A stretch of 64,000 nt of DNA from Confluentibacter sediminis (lineage in GTDB: Bacteria; Bacteroidota; Bacteroidia; Flavobacteriales; Flavobacteriaceae), in contig NZ_QKPO01000007.1 in the NCBI RefSeq assembly GCF_003258355.1, positions 176,038-240,037 of the forward strand, read 5' to 3'. The notes under the pieces are model-generated. The model made no database searches, was not told the DNA's origin, and saw only the letters and a program-made list of their open reading frames with translations. The position numbers were made by a program, and so were the translations under genes. Shown here piece after piece: positions 23,297-33,724 of the stretch (position 1 is its first letter; each line of letters begins with the position of its first letter).

Positions 23297-24646
23297 TTAT
23301 TCAAATTTTACCCAGTCTGTTTCTATTTCATTATCATTTTTTGAAATAGTGAAAAGGTTTTGATTATTAGATTCATATTTTTTTAAAGGTACTTTTATTT
23401 CTTTCCAATCGGTGCTTTTAGGTATGTTTACTTCAGCTATAACAGGACCATTTATAGCTTGACTTCTAATTTCCAGCATGCCACCAGTATCAGATTTCGC
23501 TTTTACAATGATGGATTTTAATCGTTTTTTACCAAAATCAACATCATTGTATTTTGTCCATGCTCCAGATTTATTGAATACCGTTTTCCAACCTTTAAAA
23601 GTATTCAAAGTATCTAAAAAAGCAATAGAAGTACCTTGTTCACTTATGTCACTATATCTATCAATTTGGATTTCTTTTTTAGCGTCTGTAATACCAATGC
23701 CTCTTAAAGTAGGAATCACTTTTTGAATCGTACCATCGGCATTAAAGTTTAATTTATCTGCTCTAACCGACCGGGCTTTATCAAAACTTGGTGAATAATC
23801 ATTATGATGGTAAAAGAGATACCATTGGTTTTTGAATTCGAGGATAGAATGATGATTGGTCCAACAACCTGTTGGCGATTCATCCATAATAACCCCTGTT
23901 ACTTTAAAAGGACCAAGTGGATTATCTGAAATAGCATATTCCAAACGTTCTATGGTATTTTCAACATGTGGATAGGTTAGATAATAAATCCCGTTTCTTT
24001 CAAACAGATAGGGACCTTCTTTCAATCCTTTAGTTGGGAGTTCTCCAAGTGTTTTCACTTCAGAATCTAACTCCAGCATATTGTCTTTTAGTTTAGCCGC
24101 AAAAATATTTCCTTGGGACCAATACAAATAAGCTTGTCCATCTTTATCAATAAACACATTAGGATCTATTCCCCTTACACCAGCGATAGGCAAGGGTTCC
24201 GTAGTATAAGGTCCTTCAGGTTTATCGGCAATAGCAACTCCAATGGTAAAGCCTCTTGCATTTGTTAATGAATCTTTAACTGTAGAAGGAAAATAAAAAT
24301 AGTATTTGCCATGTCTTTCAATACAATCCGGAGCCCACATGCTGTAGCTGTCTGGTTTTACCCAAGGTACTTTATTTTGTTGTACAATAGCACCATGATC
24401 TGTCCAATCTGTTAAGTTTGCAGATGAAAACACATGGTAATCTTCCATGCAGAACCAATCTTTACGCCCTTTGCCTTCGGTTGCTAAAATGTCATGCGAA
24501 GGAAATAAATACACTCGATCTCCAAAAACCCTTGCCGAAGGATCAGCGGAAAATTGATCTCTAATGACTGGGTTTTGTCCAAAAGAATAACCGATTGCAA
24601 AAATCAGTAATATTCCACTTTTTAGATGTTGATTCATATTTTTCAT
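23297..24646 (-). CDS. GH43 enzyme with C-terminal CBM6-like domain (A)
   Basis: A 449-residue secreted protein (signal ending near YSFGQ). GH43 triad: Asp in SADPSARV, Asp in GIDPNVFIDKDG, Glu in LKEGPYLF. The last ~130 residues resemble a CBM6 beta-sandwich (LKSIIVKAKSDTGGMLEIRS). GH43-CBM6 proteins of this layout include arabinoxylan arabinofuranohydrolases. It differs from enzymes B and C by FPSHDI where they have YTSHDED, so it is a distinct paralogue. Confidence 0.87.
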   Translation of the reverse strand: MKNMNQHLKSGILLIFAIGYSFGQNPVIRDQFSADPSARVFGDRVYLFPSHDILATEGKGRKDWFCMEDYHVFSSANLTDWTDHGAIVQQNKVPWVKPDSYSMWAPDCIERHGKYYFYFPSTVKDSLTNARGFTIGVAIADKPEGPYTTEPLPIAGVRGIDPNVFIDKDGQAYLYWSQGNIFAAKLKDNMLELDSEVKTLGELPTKGLKEGPYLFERNGIYYLTYPHVENTIERLEYAISDNPLGPFKVTGVIMDESPTGCWTNHHSILEFKNQWYLFYHHNDYSPSFDKARSVRADKLNFNADGTIQKVIPTLRGIGITDAKKEIQIDRYSDISEQGTSIAFLDTLNTFKGWKTVFNKSGAWTKYNDVDFGKKRLKSIIVKAKSDTGGMLEIRSQAINGPVIAEVNIPKSTDWKEIKVPLKKYESNNQNLFTISKNDNEIETDWVKFE

Positions 24647-24668
24647 TTTAATTCAATTGATTCATTTT

Positions 24669-26021
24669 TTAATTAGAAAACATCCAATAATCAAAGTACA
24701 TTATTTGACTTGCAGCTTTCCCTTTGAAAATAAAGTATAAATCGTGAACTCCTGAGATTCTTTTAATATCAATTGTTCGTAGTGCCCATCGGTCATTACC
24801 ACCTGTCATTGGTACTTTTACCGTTCCAAGTAGCTCTCCATTTCTACTATCTGCTCGTATTTCCATGGATACATTCCCGTTATGCGTTGTGCCAATTCTT
24901 GCAGTAAATTTTGAAGCTCCTTCTTTACGGAAATCTACTTGTTTGACTGTGGTGTATGCGTCATTGTATTTTGCTGTTATAAAATTACCAACGACATCGT
25001 TCTTCATAGACTTTACGCCTTCCGACCGAGCAATCGTTTCTGCTTCATTTTTAGCATAGGGGTTTAGTGGACTCAAACTTTGTTTGATACCTTCGGTCAT
25101 ATTCATTTGTACAATAGAACCGTCTTTATTGAATTTAAGTTCTTCTACACATACGGAACGGGTAAAACCACCACCACCTGGCAATGCTGCATTATGATAG
25201 AAAAAATAGCTTTTCCCTTTAAAATCGATAACACCTGGATGGTTTGTAAAAGCACCCCCTTGTGTAGCCATGACAATACCTTGGTATTTCCAAGGTCCCA
25301 TTATACTTTTACTGGTTGAATAACCAATATGTTCCGATATGGGGCCGGCGGCAAAAAATAAGTAATATAGATTATTGCGTTTATAGAGCCAAGGACCTTC
25401 TTCATAAGTTGTTGGCCTTTTAGCATCTTCAACAGTACGTTGGCCGAAAGATTCTATTGTGTTGGGTATTTGTTTAATTTCATCATTAAAAGAAATCATA
25501 TCCTCATTCAACTTTACATAATGACATACGGGATTTCCCCAAAATAAATAGGCTTGTCCATCATCATCAATAAAAACAGTAGGATCGATATCGGCATTGC
25601 TATTGGAAATTAAAGGTTTCCCTAAAGGATCTATGAATGGTCCATACGGGCTATCGGCTACAGCAACCCCAATTCCATTCTTTCCTTCGCGATCGGTAAT
25701 GGGTACGTACATATAAAATTTTCCTTTTCGCTCAATACATTGAGGAGCCCAAGCATTCATTTTTCCCCAACTAAATTCTTTATAAGACAATACAGCTCCG
25801 TGATCCGTCCAATTGACCATATCTTCTGTAGTATATAATCGCCAATCGTTCATAGTGAACCAAGTGGATTCGTCTTCATCGTGGCTCGTATATAGGTACA
25901 CTTTCCCATTATATACCATCGGTGCTGGATCGGCAGTATAATTGGTTTGTACAATAGGATTTTGTGCCTCTATTATAGAATAACTTAAAAGAATTATAAG
26001 GATGACTATTATTTTTTTCAT
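24669..26021 (-). CDS. GH43 enzyme with C-terminal CBM6-like domain (B)
   Basis: A 450-residue secreted protein (signal near SIIEAQ). GH43 triad: Asp in YTADPAPMV, Asp in [13 protein letters not shown], Glu in [11 protein letters not shown]6-like C-terminus ([20 protein letters not shown]). Very similar to enzyme C (27974-29290): both share [21 protein letters not shown] and WTDHG/WTEHG, so they are duplicates flanking a GH97 gene. Likely alpha-L-arabinofuranosidase acting on substituted arabinoxylan, by analogy to the GH43-CBM6 group. Confidence 0.88.
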   Translation of the reverse strand: MKKIIVILIILLSYSIIEAQNPIVQTNYTADPAPMVYNGKVYLYTSHDEDESTWFTMNDWRLYTTEDMVNWTDHGAVLSYKEFSWGKMNAWAPQCIERKGKFYMYVPITDREGKNGIGVAVADSPYGPFIDPLGKPLISNSNADIDPTVFIDDDGQAYLFWGNPVCHYVKLNEDMISFNDEIKQIPNTIESFGQRTVEDAKRPTTYEEGPWLYKRNNLYYLFFAAGPISEHIGYSTSKSIMGPWKYQGIVMATQGGAFTNHPGVIDFKGKSYFFYHNAALPGGGGFTRSVCVEELKFNKDGSIVQMNMTEGIKQSLSPLNPYAKNEAETIARSEGVKSMKNDVVGNFITAKYNDAYTTVKQVDFRKEGASKFTARIGTTHNGNVSMEIRADSRNGELLGTVKVPMTGGNDRWALRTIDIKRISGVHDLYFIFKGKAASQIMYFDYWMFSN

Positions 26022-26026
26022 TACTC

Positions 26027-27958
26027 CTAATTAGTTAATACAAATCCTCCATTTGGTTGTATTGTTATTGAAACTTCTCCTTTTTTAGAAATTTTCACAT
26101 CCTCCATAAGCGGGTTTTTATTTTTGTCGTCGTTATAAAGGGTTGCTTTGCCTCCCGTAAGCATAGGAAGTTTTAATTTTAGTGTTTTTGCAGTTTCTTC
26201 TGCATTCACTCCTGCTATATACCATTTTTGATTATGTCTGCGAGCCACGACACTATATTTGCCAGGGTAGCCATCAATAAAAACCGTTTCATCCCAAGTG
26301 GTTGGTACATTCCTAATAAAATCTAATTCAAATGCCGGTACGTCTTCAAGATTATTAGGCGTTAATCCAAACATTTGCACTGGGTTTTGAAAAAGCACAC
26401 TCGTTGCCAATTGAAAAGCATCCGTTGTTAAGCGTTTTTGACCTTTTTCATTTCCTTTATTAAGAAATTTATTTAGTAAAACTCCTCCAAATTCCATACT
26501 GGCTACCGAGTTACGGATAAAAGGGTGTAATGTAGCATAAAAAGCTTCTTTATTTCTAACATCTTGGGAGAAAATAAGCATTTCTGAAGCTGTAACAGCT
26601 TCACTTCCAACAAAATTAGGATACATGCGTTCCCACCCACGAGGTAAAGTAGCCCCATGGAAAATTATCATTAAACCATAATCATTCGCATCTGAAAGAA
26701 TATCTTCATACAAACGCATGGTTTCTTGTTTATCTCCTCCAAAAAAATCAACTTTTAAACCTTTTACACCAGCTTCTTTGAGCCATTTCATTTCTTTTTT
26801 TCTGGTTATTGCGGTATTCATTTTATCCTTTGGAGTTTGGAAAGCATCATTGGCACTTCCGTTGGAATTGTACCAAAGAAAAACATCCACACCTTTAGAT
26901 TTGGCATATTGAATAAGTTCTTTCATTCTGTCGTAACCAATATTCTTATCCCACCATGCATCAATTAAAATATATTCAAAATTCATGGCTGCGGCCAGGT
27001 CTATATACTTCACCTGATCTTCATAATTCATACTGTTATCTTGCCAAACAATCCAACTCCAACTTCCTCGTCCATATGTGTAATCTTGAGAAGCTTCATA
27101 AAGCGGTTCTACTACACTAAAAGGGATGGTGGTTTCTACAATAGGCTTTAATGTTTCTCCAACGGTAATGGTGCGCCATGGAGTAACCCCTGGAAGACCA
27201 ATTTGAGCTCCTGTGCTACCAAAGCCATTGTTGTTTTTTATGTTTGGGTATTCTACACTATAAATACCATTACGATATTTACTTAAATGGGAGCCACAAT
27301 AAAGACTTGATACCCCTGTTTCTGATAATAAGGCCCAACCATTTTCTCCTACATGAAATAATGCTGGAAATACATAACCATCTTCCGCTGTGTTTGTTTC
27401 CATTGGAGAATCTGAAGTGTAGCCACTTTCATAACTAGGAGCGGTACGTGCAAATCCTGTCATGGACTTCATCATAGAGGAAAGAAAGGTGGTTGTTTGA
27501 GAAGGGAATTTATAACCTGTAGCCTCTTTCTCTACCACGCAGGCCATGGTTTCACCCCAAATAGGAAGTTCGTATCTAAAAGCAATGTCGTTATTGCTTA
27601 CTTGAAATAAGATTGATATTTGTTTTTTGTCAGTATTAACAATCGTGAATTTTAAAGTGTTGGCTTTATAGTTTATAGAAGATTGTTTTATTTTTTCTTG
27701 CTCATAACTTTTATCGACCTTTCCAAGTGTAGATTCCACAAAACTCATGTTTTTTGTAAAATCACCTTCATTGGTAATTAAACCTAAAGGTGAGTTTTCC
27801 AGTATCCCTTTATTATTATAAGTTACCGAATATATTGGGTTGCCATTTTCAACAGCTACCTTTAATTTTAGTTTTCCATCAGGACTTACAACTTCTGCAT
27901 TCTGTGAGATAGCGATTGCTGAAATTAATAAGCAGTATAGAACAATTAATTTTTTCAT
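26027..27958 (-). CDS. GH97 glycosidase, retaining type (alpha-galactosidase or beta-L-arabinopyranosidase)
   Basis: A 643-residue secreted protein (signal near AIAISQ). N-terminal beta-supersandwich, TIM barrel with [13 protein letters not shown], and a short C-terminal domain. The Asp in KVDFF near residue 402 corresponds to the nucleophile of the retaining GH97 branch; the inverting, SusB-like alpha-glucosidases lack it. A conserved Glu follows in GSEAV. Characterised retaining members act on alpha-galactosides, and some on beta-L-arabinopyranosides; both are plausible caps on arabinoxylan side chains. Only 5 bases separate it from the following GH43. Confidence 0.88.
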   Translation of the reverse strand: MKKLIVLYCLLISAIAISQNAEVVSPDGKLKLKVAVENGNPIYSVTYNNKGILENSPLGLITNEGDFTKNMSFVESTLGKVDKSYEQEKIKQSSINYKANTLKFTIVNTDKKQISILFQVSNNDIAFRYELPIWGETMACVVEKEATGYKFPSQTTTFLSSMMKSMTGFARTAPSYESGYTSDSPMETNTAEDGYVFPALFHVGENGWALLSETGVSSLYCGSHLSKYRNGIYSVEYPNIKNNNGFGSTGAQIGLPGVTPWRTITVGETLKPIVETTIPFSVVEPLYEASQDYTYGRGSWSWIVWQDNSMNYEDQVKYIDLAAAMNFEYILIDAWWDKNIGYDRMKELIQYAKSKGVDVFLWYNSNGSANDAFQTPKDKMNTAITRKKEMKWLKEAGVKGLKVDFFGGDKQETMRLYEDILSDANDYGLMIIFHGATLPRGWERMYPNFVGSEAVTASEMLIFSQDVRNKEAFYATLHPFIRNSVASMEFGGVLLNKFLNKGNEKGQKRLTTDAFQLATSVLFQNPVQMFGLTPNNLEDVPAFELDFIRNVPTTWDETVFIDGYPGKYSVVARRHNQKWYIAGVNAEETAKTLKLKLPMLTGGKATLYNDDKNKNPLMEDVKISKKGEVSITIQPNGGFVLTN

Positions 27959-27973
27959 GTTATTTTTATATAT

Positions 27974-29290
27974 TTAGTTGTTAAATTTCCAAGCGTCTAG
28001 ATTTAGTAATTCGTCTTCTGTAGTTCCTTTGAACACGAAAAATACATCATGTACCCCTTTGGTTTTTTTAATTTTAGTTGTGAATGTTTTCCAAGTATTC
28101 CAACCGCCAGTGCTATTAATTCTACAAATGCCAATGGGAGCATCATCTTTATTATCTATATGAATCTCTATAGTTCCGCTATTCATTGAAGCGGCAATAG
28201 CCTCAAATTTTTTAGCTCCTTTGCCAAAATCTACCGATTGTATTTCTATAAAATCCTTATTATTGATATCTGTAACATACACTCCTGTTTCGGTGTTTTT
28301 TTCAGATTTTACACCTTCACTCCATGCCATGGTTTCTGCTTCTACACGTTTAAAAGGATTAATGGTGTCAACAGGTTCTGGACCACCATTAGACCAATAG
28401 GGAAGTGTTTGGATGGTACCATCTTCATTATAAATTATTTCATCCATATCGACGGAACGTCTTTCATAAAAAGTGGATGTCTTACTTTTTATAAGATCGT
28501 AACTGTGTCCAAAACAATATGATTTCCCTTTGTAATCAATAATTCCAGGATGATTGCCCCTCGTTTTATCACTTGCTTCCACAATCATTCCTTTATATTC
28601 CCAAGGTCCCGTTGGGGAGTCGCTCATTGCATAACCAATTCCTTCAGGACAACAAGTGGATGCATAGGCCAGATAATAATGTCCGTCACGCTTATAAACC
28701 CAAGGACCTTCTTGATAGTTTGCTGGTTTTGTGGATTCTTTTATAATGTCTCCCGAAGTAGAAATCATGTCTTCATTTAATTTAACGTAATAGATGTCTG
28801 GATTACCCCAATACAAATAAGCTTGTCCATCATCGTCAATAAAGGGGGTTGGATCAATGTCATTCCAAATATGATCGGAGTCTATTAACCTTTTTCCTAA
28901 CGGGTCTTTAAAAGGTCCATAAGGGCTATCAGAAACCAAAACCCCTATGCCGCCACCATGCATGGGGCAGTACATATAAAATTTACCATTACGTTCAATT
29001 GTTTGAATAGCCCAGGCTCCGTTATCTTGTCTGGCCCAACTAAAATCTTTTAAAGAGGCAACAACGCCGTGTTCTGTCCAATTCACCATATCTGTCGATG
29101 TGTAAAGTAGCCAGTTTAACATTTTAAAACCTTTGGCATCATCTTCGTCGTGAGATGTATATAAATAAACGGTGTCATTATAGACCATAGGGGCAGGGTC
29201 TGCTGTGTATTTGGTTTGAATAATTGGTTTTTGGGCATTACAAATAAAGCCCGCAATTGTAAAAACAGATATAATAATTTTAAATTTCAT
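27974..29290 (-). CDS. GH43 enzyme with C-terminal CBM6-like domain (C)
   Basis: A 438-residue secreted protein (signal near GFICNAQ). GH43 triad: Asp in YTADPAPMV, Asp in NDIDPTPFIDDDG, Glu in YQEGPWVY. CBM6-like C-terminal region (FEAIAASMNSGTIEIHID). Close paralogue of enzyme B. The two bracket the first GH97 gene, which suggests duplication of a GH43-GH97 pair followed by divergence. Gap to the upstream GH97 gene is 108 bases, the largest in this operon, with no clear promoter or terminator. Confidence 0.88.
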   Translation of the reverse strand: MKFKIIISVFTIAGFICNAQKPIIQTKYTADPAPMVYNDTVYLYTSHDEDDAKGFKMLNWLLYTSTDMVNWTEHGVVASLKDFSWARQDNGAWAIQTIERNGKFYMYCPMHGGGIGVLVSDSPYGPFKDPLGKRLIDSDHIWNDIDPTPFIDDDGQAYLYWGNPDIYYVKLNEDMISTSGDIIKESTKPANYQEGPWVYKRDGHYYLAYASTCCPEGIGYAMSDSPTGPWEYKGMIVEASDKTRGNHPGIIDYKGKSYCFGHSYDLIKSKTSTFYERRSVDMDEIIYNEDGTIQTLPYWSNGGPEPVDTINPFKRVEAETMAWSEGVKSEKNTETGVYVTDINNKDFIEIQSVDFGKGAKKFEAIAASMNSGTIEIHIDNKDDAPIGICRINSTGGWNTWKTFTTKIKKTKGVHDVFFVFKGTTEDELLNLDAWKFNN

Positions 29291-29398
29291 GAGTTAATAT
29301 ATTATTGATAATTATTTTGAAAACAAGTTTTTTTAAGTAACAGCGAAATGCTATTTCTTTGACATATGATATAGATAATGGTTTAAACGTCATATTTC

Positions 29399-31318
29399 TT
29401 ATTCAATAGGATGTATGTATGCTACAAATCCACCACGACGAAGCATTTTTACATCAATAGTGGTTGATGTATCAATTACCATATATTTGGTTAAAAATGC
29501 TTTATCATGTTCTCCATCAGAAATTAATGTTAATTTATATGATTTTCCTTCAGGTAAAAAGTCAAATTTTAAATTTTGATTTTTTTCCCTTCTACCATCA
29601 GAATTTATGGCTCCAATATACCAATCAAGACCTTTTCTACGAGCCATAACGGTAAACTTACCTGGATAGCCATCCAATAATTTGGTGTCGTCCCATGTGC
29701 TCGGAACATGTTTGAGAAACGTTTTAGGGGCATCCGGCAGATTTTGATAGCCTTCAGGTCTGTCTGCCATATGTTGCATGGCAGATTCAAAAACCACACT
29801 TAAAGCTAATTCATGCCCGTAAGAAGTAATATGAGCAAATTGTGAATTGGTAAAAGTAACAGGGGTATAGTCCATAGAACCTATTACATTTCTTGTAAAA
29901 GGTAAAACATTGTTGTGTTCTGGAGCAGTTGTAGTTAGTTCTGGACCATTATTGTACCATTCGGCTCCTCTAACGGCCTCATACGTCATAAGGTGTGGAT
30001 AGGTTCTTTGCCAACCACGAGGTACGATGCAACCATGAAAATAAACCATTATTTTAAATTTAGCGGCATCATCAAGTATGTCAAGATAATACTTTATCAT
30101 CTCTTGTTTCTCACTAAGGAAAAAGTCTATTTTCACCCCGTAAACACCAAGTTTGTTCAGTTTTGTAAATTCTTCTACTCTGTTTTCGTGAGTTTTCATA
30201 CGGTCAACTGGGGTCGAGGTGATCCATTTAAACATGCTTGAATTGTACCACATAAGAGGTTTTACTCCAATGGAATGTATATAGTTTACCGCATCTTCTA
30301 AATTGCCTCCATTTGCCATTTGATCCCATTCCCAATCCAAAAGGGTATATTTCCAACCCATTTCTGCAGCTAAATCGGCAAATTCAGTAACTATTTTATA
30401 ATCTTTTGTGCCATGATTATTTGACCAATAATTCCATGAGGCCACACCCGGCTGAATCCAATCTGTATCTGTTAAAACCGAAGGTGAAGACACATCATCA
30501 ACTAATGTTGATTCCACAATATCGGCAAGGCTTCCCATAATAATAACACGCCAAGGCGATTTCCAAGGCAGATTAATAATTGGTAATGGCTCGCCAACAC
30601 CTTCATCTTTACCTGGAAGTGTTACTTTATATTCTGAATTGGTAATTGTGTTACTTAGTTTTGTTGCTGTATAACTTCTATCTACATCTGCTTCATGGAT
30701 AAGATACCAACAAGAATTGTCCTTTGTATTAAAAAGTGCGGGATAACACCAGTCTTGTTGCATGCTCGCATCATTCATGGTATCATAAAGTCCTTCATTG
30801 GAAAGATCGAATTTTTCCAACCAACGTTTAGTACTATCAGCCACCTTGTATGCTGTTAATTCATCTTTGATTGTGAATGTTCCATTTTTTTCTGGAAATT
30901 CATATCTAAAAGTAATCCCATCATTATAGGCCCTTACAATTACATTTAATTTAGCTTTTGAAGGATTTTCAAAATATAAAACTATCTCGTTAGCGGAATT
31001 AGTGCGTTGCGATCGTTTTCCATGCAAAGAAGTGTATTGGTCCTTTACTGATAATGGTTTGCTTGCTTTAAGAAATTTAAGGTCTTTAGAGAAATCTTGA
31101 TCGTTTCTGGAAATTCCTAAATCAATCTTCTGTATAACTTCAGACGGGTTATCAGCATTAAAATAAGTAACTTGAAGATACCAATTACCAGTATCTTTGT
31201 TTTGATCATTGAATACAGATACGCTATTTTTTTTATTAGGTGATACCACAGTTGTTTTCTGGGCAAAACTTAACATTACTGTAAAGAAACATAAAGTGGT
31301 AATAAATTTTAATTTCAT
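29399..31318 (-). CDS. GH97 glycosidase, retaining type (second copy)
   Basis: A 639-residue secreted protein (signal near VMLSFAQ). Same architecture as the other GH97, with the nucleophile Asp in GVKIDFF near residue 396 and a conserved Glu in TYEAVRGAE, so again a retaining type. Sequence differs strongly from the first copy around the active site (LSEKQEM versus [17 protein letters not shown] versus CWYLIHEADVD), so the two probably act on different linkages. It begins 5 bases after the first GH127-type gene ends. Confidence 0.88.
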   Translation of the reverse strand: MKLKFITTLCFFTVMLSFAQKTTVVSPNKKNSVSVFNDQNKDTGNWYLQVTYFNADNPSEVIQKIDLGISRNDQDFSKDLKFLKASKPLSVKDQYTSLHGKRSQRTNSANEIVLYFENPSKAKLNVIVRAYNDGITFRYEFPEKNGTFTIKDELTAYKVADSTKRWLEKFDLSNEGLYDTMNDASMQQDWCYPALFNTKDNSCWYLIHEADVDRSYTATKLSNTITNSEYKVTLPGKDEGVGEPLPIINLPWKSPWRVIIMGSLADIVESTLVDDVSSPSVLTDTDWIQPGVASWNYWSNNHGTKDYKIVTEFADLAAEMGWKYTLLDWEWDQMANGGNLEDAVNYIHSIGVKPLMWYNSSMFKWITSTPVDRMKTHENRVEEFTKLNKLGVYGVKIDFFLSEKQEMIKYYLDILDDAAKFKIMVYFHGCIVPRGWQRTYPHLMTYEAVRGAEWYNNGPELTTTAPEHNNVLPFTRNVIGSMDYTPVTFTNSQFAHITSYGHELALSVVFESAMQHMADRPEGYQNLPDAPKTFLKHVPSTWDDTKLLDGYPGKFTVMARRKGLDWYIGAINSDGRREKNQNLKFDFLPEGKSYKLTLISDGEHDKAFLTKYMVIDTSTTIDVKMLRRGGFVAYIHPIE

Positions 31319-31323
31319 AAATC

Positions 31324-33720
31324 CTAGTTTGTTGTTTTTGTTAATCGAACAGAATAAATATCACTTGTACTGTTTTTTGGAAGTGCCTGAAAACGAACTC
31401 TAATTTTATTTTTCCCTTTTACCATACTATTTGGTATGGGGTAAGTTGTTTCAATAAACTGACTAATATTGCTGTAGTTGGAAGTATCTACAGAAGTTAA
31501 TTTTTCATCATCGATATAAATATCAAACTTTTTTGGTCCCCAATAAAATCCCCAATAACGAACAATAAGATTTAGGTTGATAGCAGACTGGGTTGACATT
31601 AAATAACTAAAGTAACCTTCATCTCTGGCAGCCCTCCAAAATTCATCTTGTGAATTCCCTGTGGTTGAATTGGAACTTTCCATATAATGATCGCTTTCTG
31701 GTTGTTGTTCGCCTGTACCTACATAATCGATTGTACGTTTTTCAAGTTCCAACTTTTCTTTTTCAAGAGTTGCTAAAGAATCTATATAGGTCTTATACCC
31801 TGACTTGGTTAATGATAACCAGTACATCATATATCTTGCATCATGAATTTTGTAAAAAGGTTTTAAACGACTCTCAATAGGATTTTGCATGTTGACATTG
31901 AGTTTAAAATTTAAAGGTTTGCCTTTTACTGGCTCCAATTTATTTGCAATATGTTGGATATCATCTTCAACTAAAATAGGTGCTTTGTTCAGGGGCAATC
32001 TTTCACCACTTGGATATTGTCCAAAACGGCTATCATCTGCGATAAGTCCTTTTAAATCTTCTGTACCAGTTTCTGCTCCCAATAAAATAGGGCCATGTAA
32101 GAAAGCAATGTATTGAGAGACATTAGGGACTTGTTCAACGGTATTTTGCATAGGCAACATGATTTGAACCACATCGCCTTTTTTCCAAGTTCTATGAATG
32201 CTTATGTATGAAGACGGTTTATTGAAATAGTTGACATTTTTACCATTGACCAGAACTTTTAAAGCTCCTTCTTTGACCCAAATTGGATAACGCACTAATA
32301 AATTGAAATTTGATTTGCCTTGAGTTATCGTTAGTTTGGTTTGCTCTTCATAAGGGAAATTTGTTTCTTGTTTAATTTTTATACCTTTTTCTTTCCAGTT
32401 CAATTCTGAAGCCACAAACAAGTTTAGATATAAAGAATCTTTTGAGTGAGTGTAAATAAATTGATTGTATTTGCCATGGTTTTCCATTCCTGTACCTACA
32501 CAGCACCACATTGCCTCATTTGGGGCGGAATATACTCTATAATGGCGAGGACGGGCAGAGGTAAAATATACATAACCACCATTTTTGGGGTGTTGTGTAG
32601 AAAGAATGTGATTATACAATGTTCTTTCATAGTAATCTGCATATTTGGCTTCTGGATGTACTCTAAATAAATCTTCAGTCAATTTGAGCATGTTATATGA
32701 ATTGCAAGATTCTGGGCCATCATCTTCATTGATATAATCAATACTTGCGGCTTTACTGGGGAAATGTTCTTTTCTACTGTTCCCACCAAAAACCAACGTG
32801 CGATTATTGATGACAGTTTCCCAGAAAAAGCTTCCTGCATTGTTATATTTACTATCATTACTCAATTCAGCTATTCTTTCAAAACCTACAAATTTGGGTA
32901 TTTGGGTATTAGCGTGCTTGTTGTCTAAATTATCGATTCCTTGCGATAAGGGATCAAGTAATGCTTTGTGCGAAAACCGTTTGGCGGCAACCAGATATTT
33001 GTCATCACCGATTATTTGGTATGCATCAGCAAAAACTTCTGGCATACCGCCATGTTCCATATTAAGCATGGATTGCATTTGTTCGTTAGAAAGGGCAGAA
33101 GTAATAGCAATACCCCAATCGCAGAATTTTAGAAAAATGGTTTTAGCTTCTTCACTGTCACCGTATAACCAAGCATCTCTTAAACCTGCATACATTTTGT
33201 GCAAGTTGTAGAAAGGTGCCCACGCTGAATTATAAATGCTAAAATCTCCTTTTTTAAATGCTGGCCATAATTTATCACTATTAGGAAAACCTCCGGCATA
33301 ACCAACACCCCATTCTTTATGAAGGATGGCATTTGCTTCTTGACATGCTTTAATTTCAGAAACAATATAATCCATTCGTTTTTTACATTCCTTATTACCA
33401 GTGGCAGCATAGTTCATAGCCATAGCCGACAGATAGTGGCCACCAACATGACCATCAAGTCCTTCCCAGTTTGGGTATGATGGTGCTTTAGGTTTTAAAC
33501 CCGCTTCTTTTCTGTAGGGAGCCATAAATCGATCCACATTATACTTTAAAAGAACCTCAATATTAAGGTCGCGAGCATGTTTGAAAGGCCCATCAAATAA
33601 TGTTACGTCTTCCAAAGGAAATTCGTTCGGATACAATTTTTCCTGTGAGTGAACTTTAGGCGCAAGGAATAAGCAAAAAACAAAAAATTGTATTAATATA
33701 TTTTTGGGTTTATGTAACAT
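31324..33720 (-). CDS. GH127/GH146-type beta-L-arabinofuranosidase (A)
   Basis: A 798-residue secreted protein of the former DUF1680 group. The unusual cysteine-glycosidase active site is visible: Glu and Cys in GPESCNSYN near residue 338, and a Cys pair in MWCCVGTGMEN near 405. In the family these bind zinc, and one Cys is the nucleophile. The C-terminal ~150 residues form an extra beta-domain (YWGFYWGPKKFDIYIDDE). Predicted to release beta-L-arabinofuranose. A second member lies at 39967-42282. Start ATG at 33720 follows the GH3 stop by 4 bases. Confidence 0.91.
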   Translation of the reverse strand: MLHKPKNILIQFFVFCLFLAPKVHSQEKLYPNEFPLEDVTLFDGPFKHARDLNIEVLLKYNVDRFMAPYRKEAGLKPKAPSYPNWEGLDGHVGGHYLSAMAMNYAATGNKECKKRMDYIVSEIKACQEANAILHKEWGVGYAGGFPNSDKLWPAFKKGDFSIYNSAWAPFYNLHKMYAGLRDAWLYGDSEEAKTIFLKFCDWGIAITSALSNEQMQSMLNMEHGGMPEVFADAYQIIGDDKYLVAAKRFSHKALLDPLSQGIDNLDNKHANTQIPKFVGFERIAELSNDSKYNNAGSFFWETVINNRTLVFGGNSRKEHFPSKAASIDYINEDDGPESCNSYNMLKLTEDLFRVHPEAKYADYYERTLYNHILSTQHPKNGGYVYFTSARPRHYRVYSAPNEAMWCCVGTGMENHGKYNQFIYTHSKDSLYLNLFVASELNWKEKGIKIKQETNFPYEEQTKLTITQGKSNFNLLVRYPIWVKEGALKVLVNGKNVNYFNKPSSYISIHRTWKKGDVVQIMLPMQNTVEQVPNVSQYIAFLHGPILLGAETGTEDLKGLIADDSRFGQYPSGERLPLNKAPILVEDDIQHIANKLEPVKGKPLNFKLNVNMQNPIESRLKPFYKIHDARYMMYWLSLTKSGYKTYIDSLATLEKEKLELEKRTIDYVGTGEQQPESDHYMESSNSTTGNSQDEFWRAARDEGYFSYLMSTQSAINLNLIVRYWGFYWGPKKFDIYIDDEKLTSVDTSNYSNISQFIETTYPIPNSMVKGKNKIRVRFQALPKNSTSDIYSVRLTKTTN

Positions 33721-33724
33721 ATTT

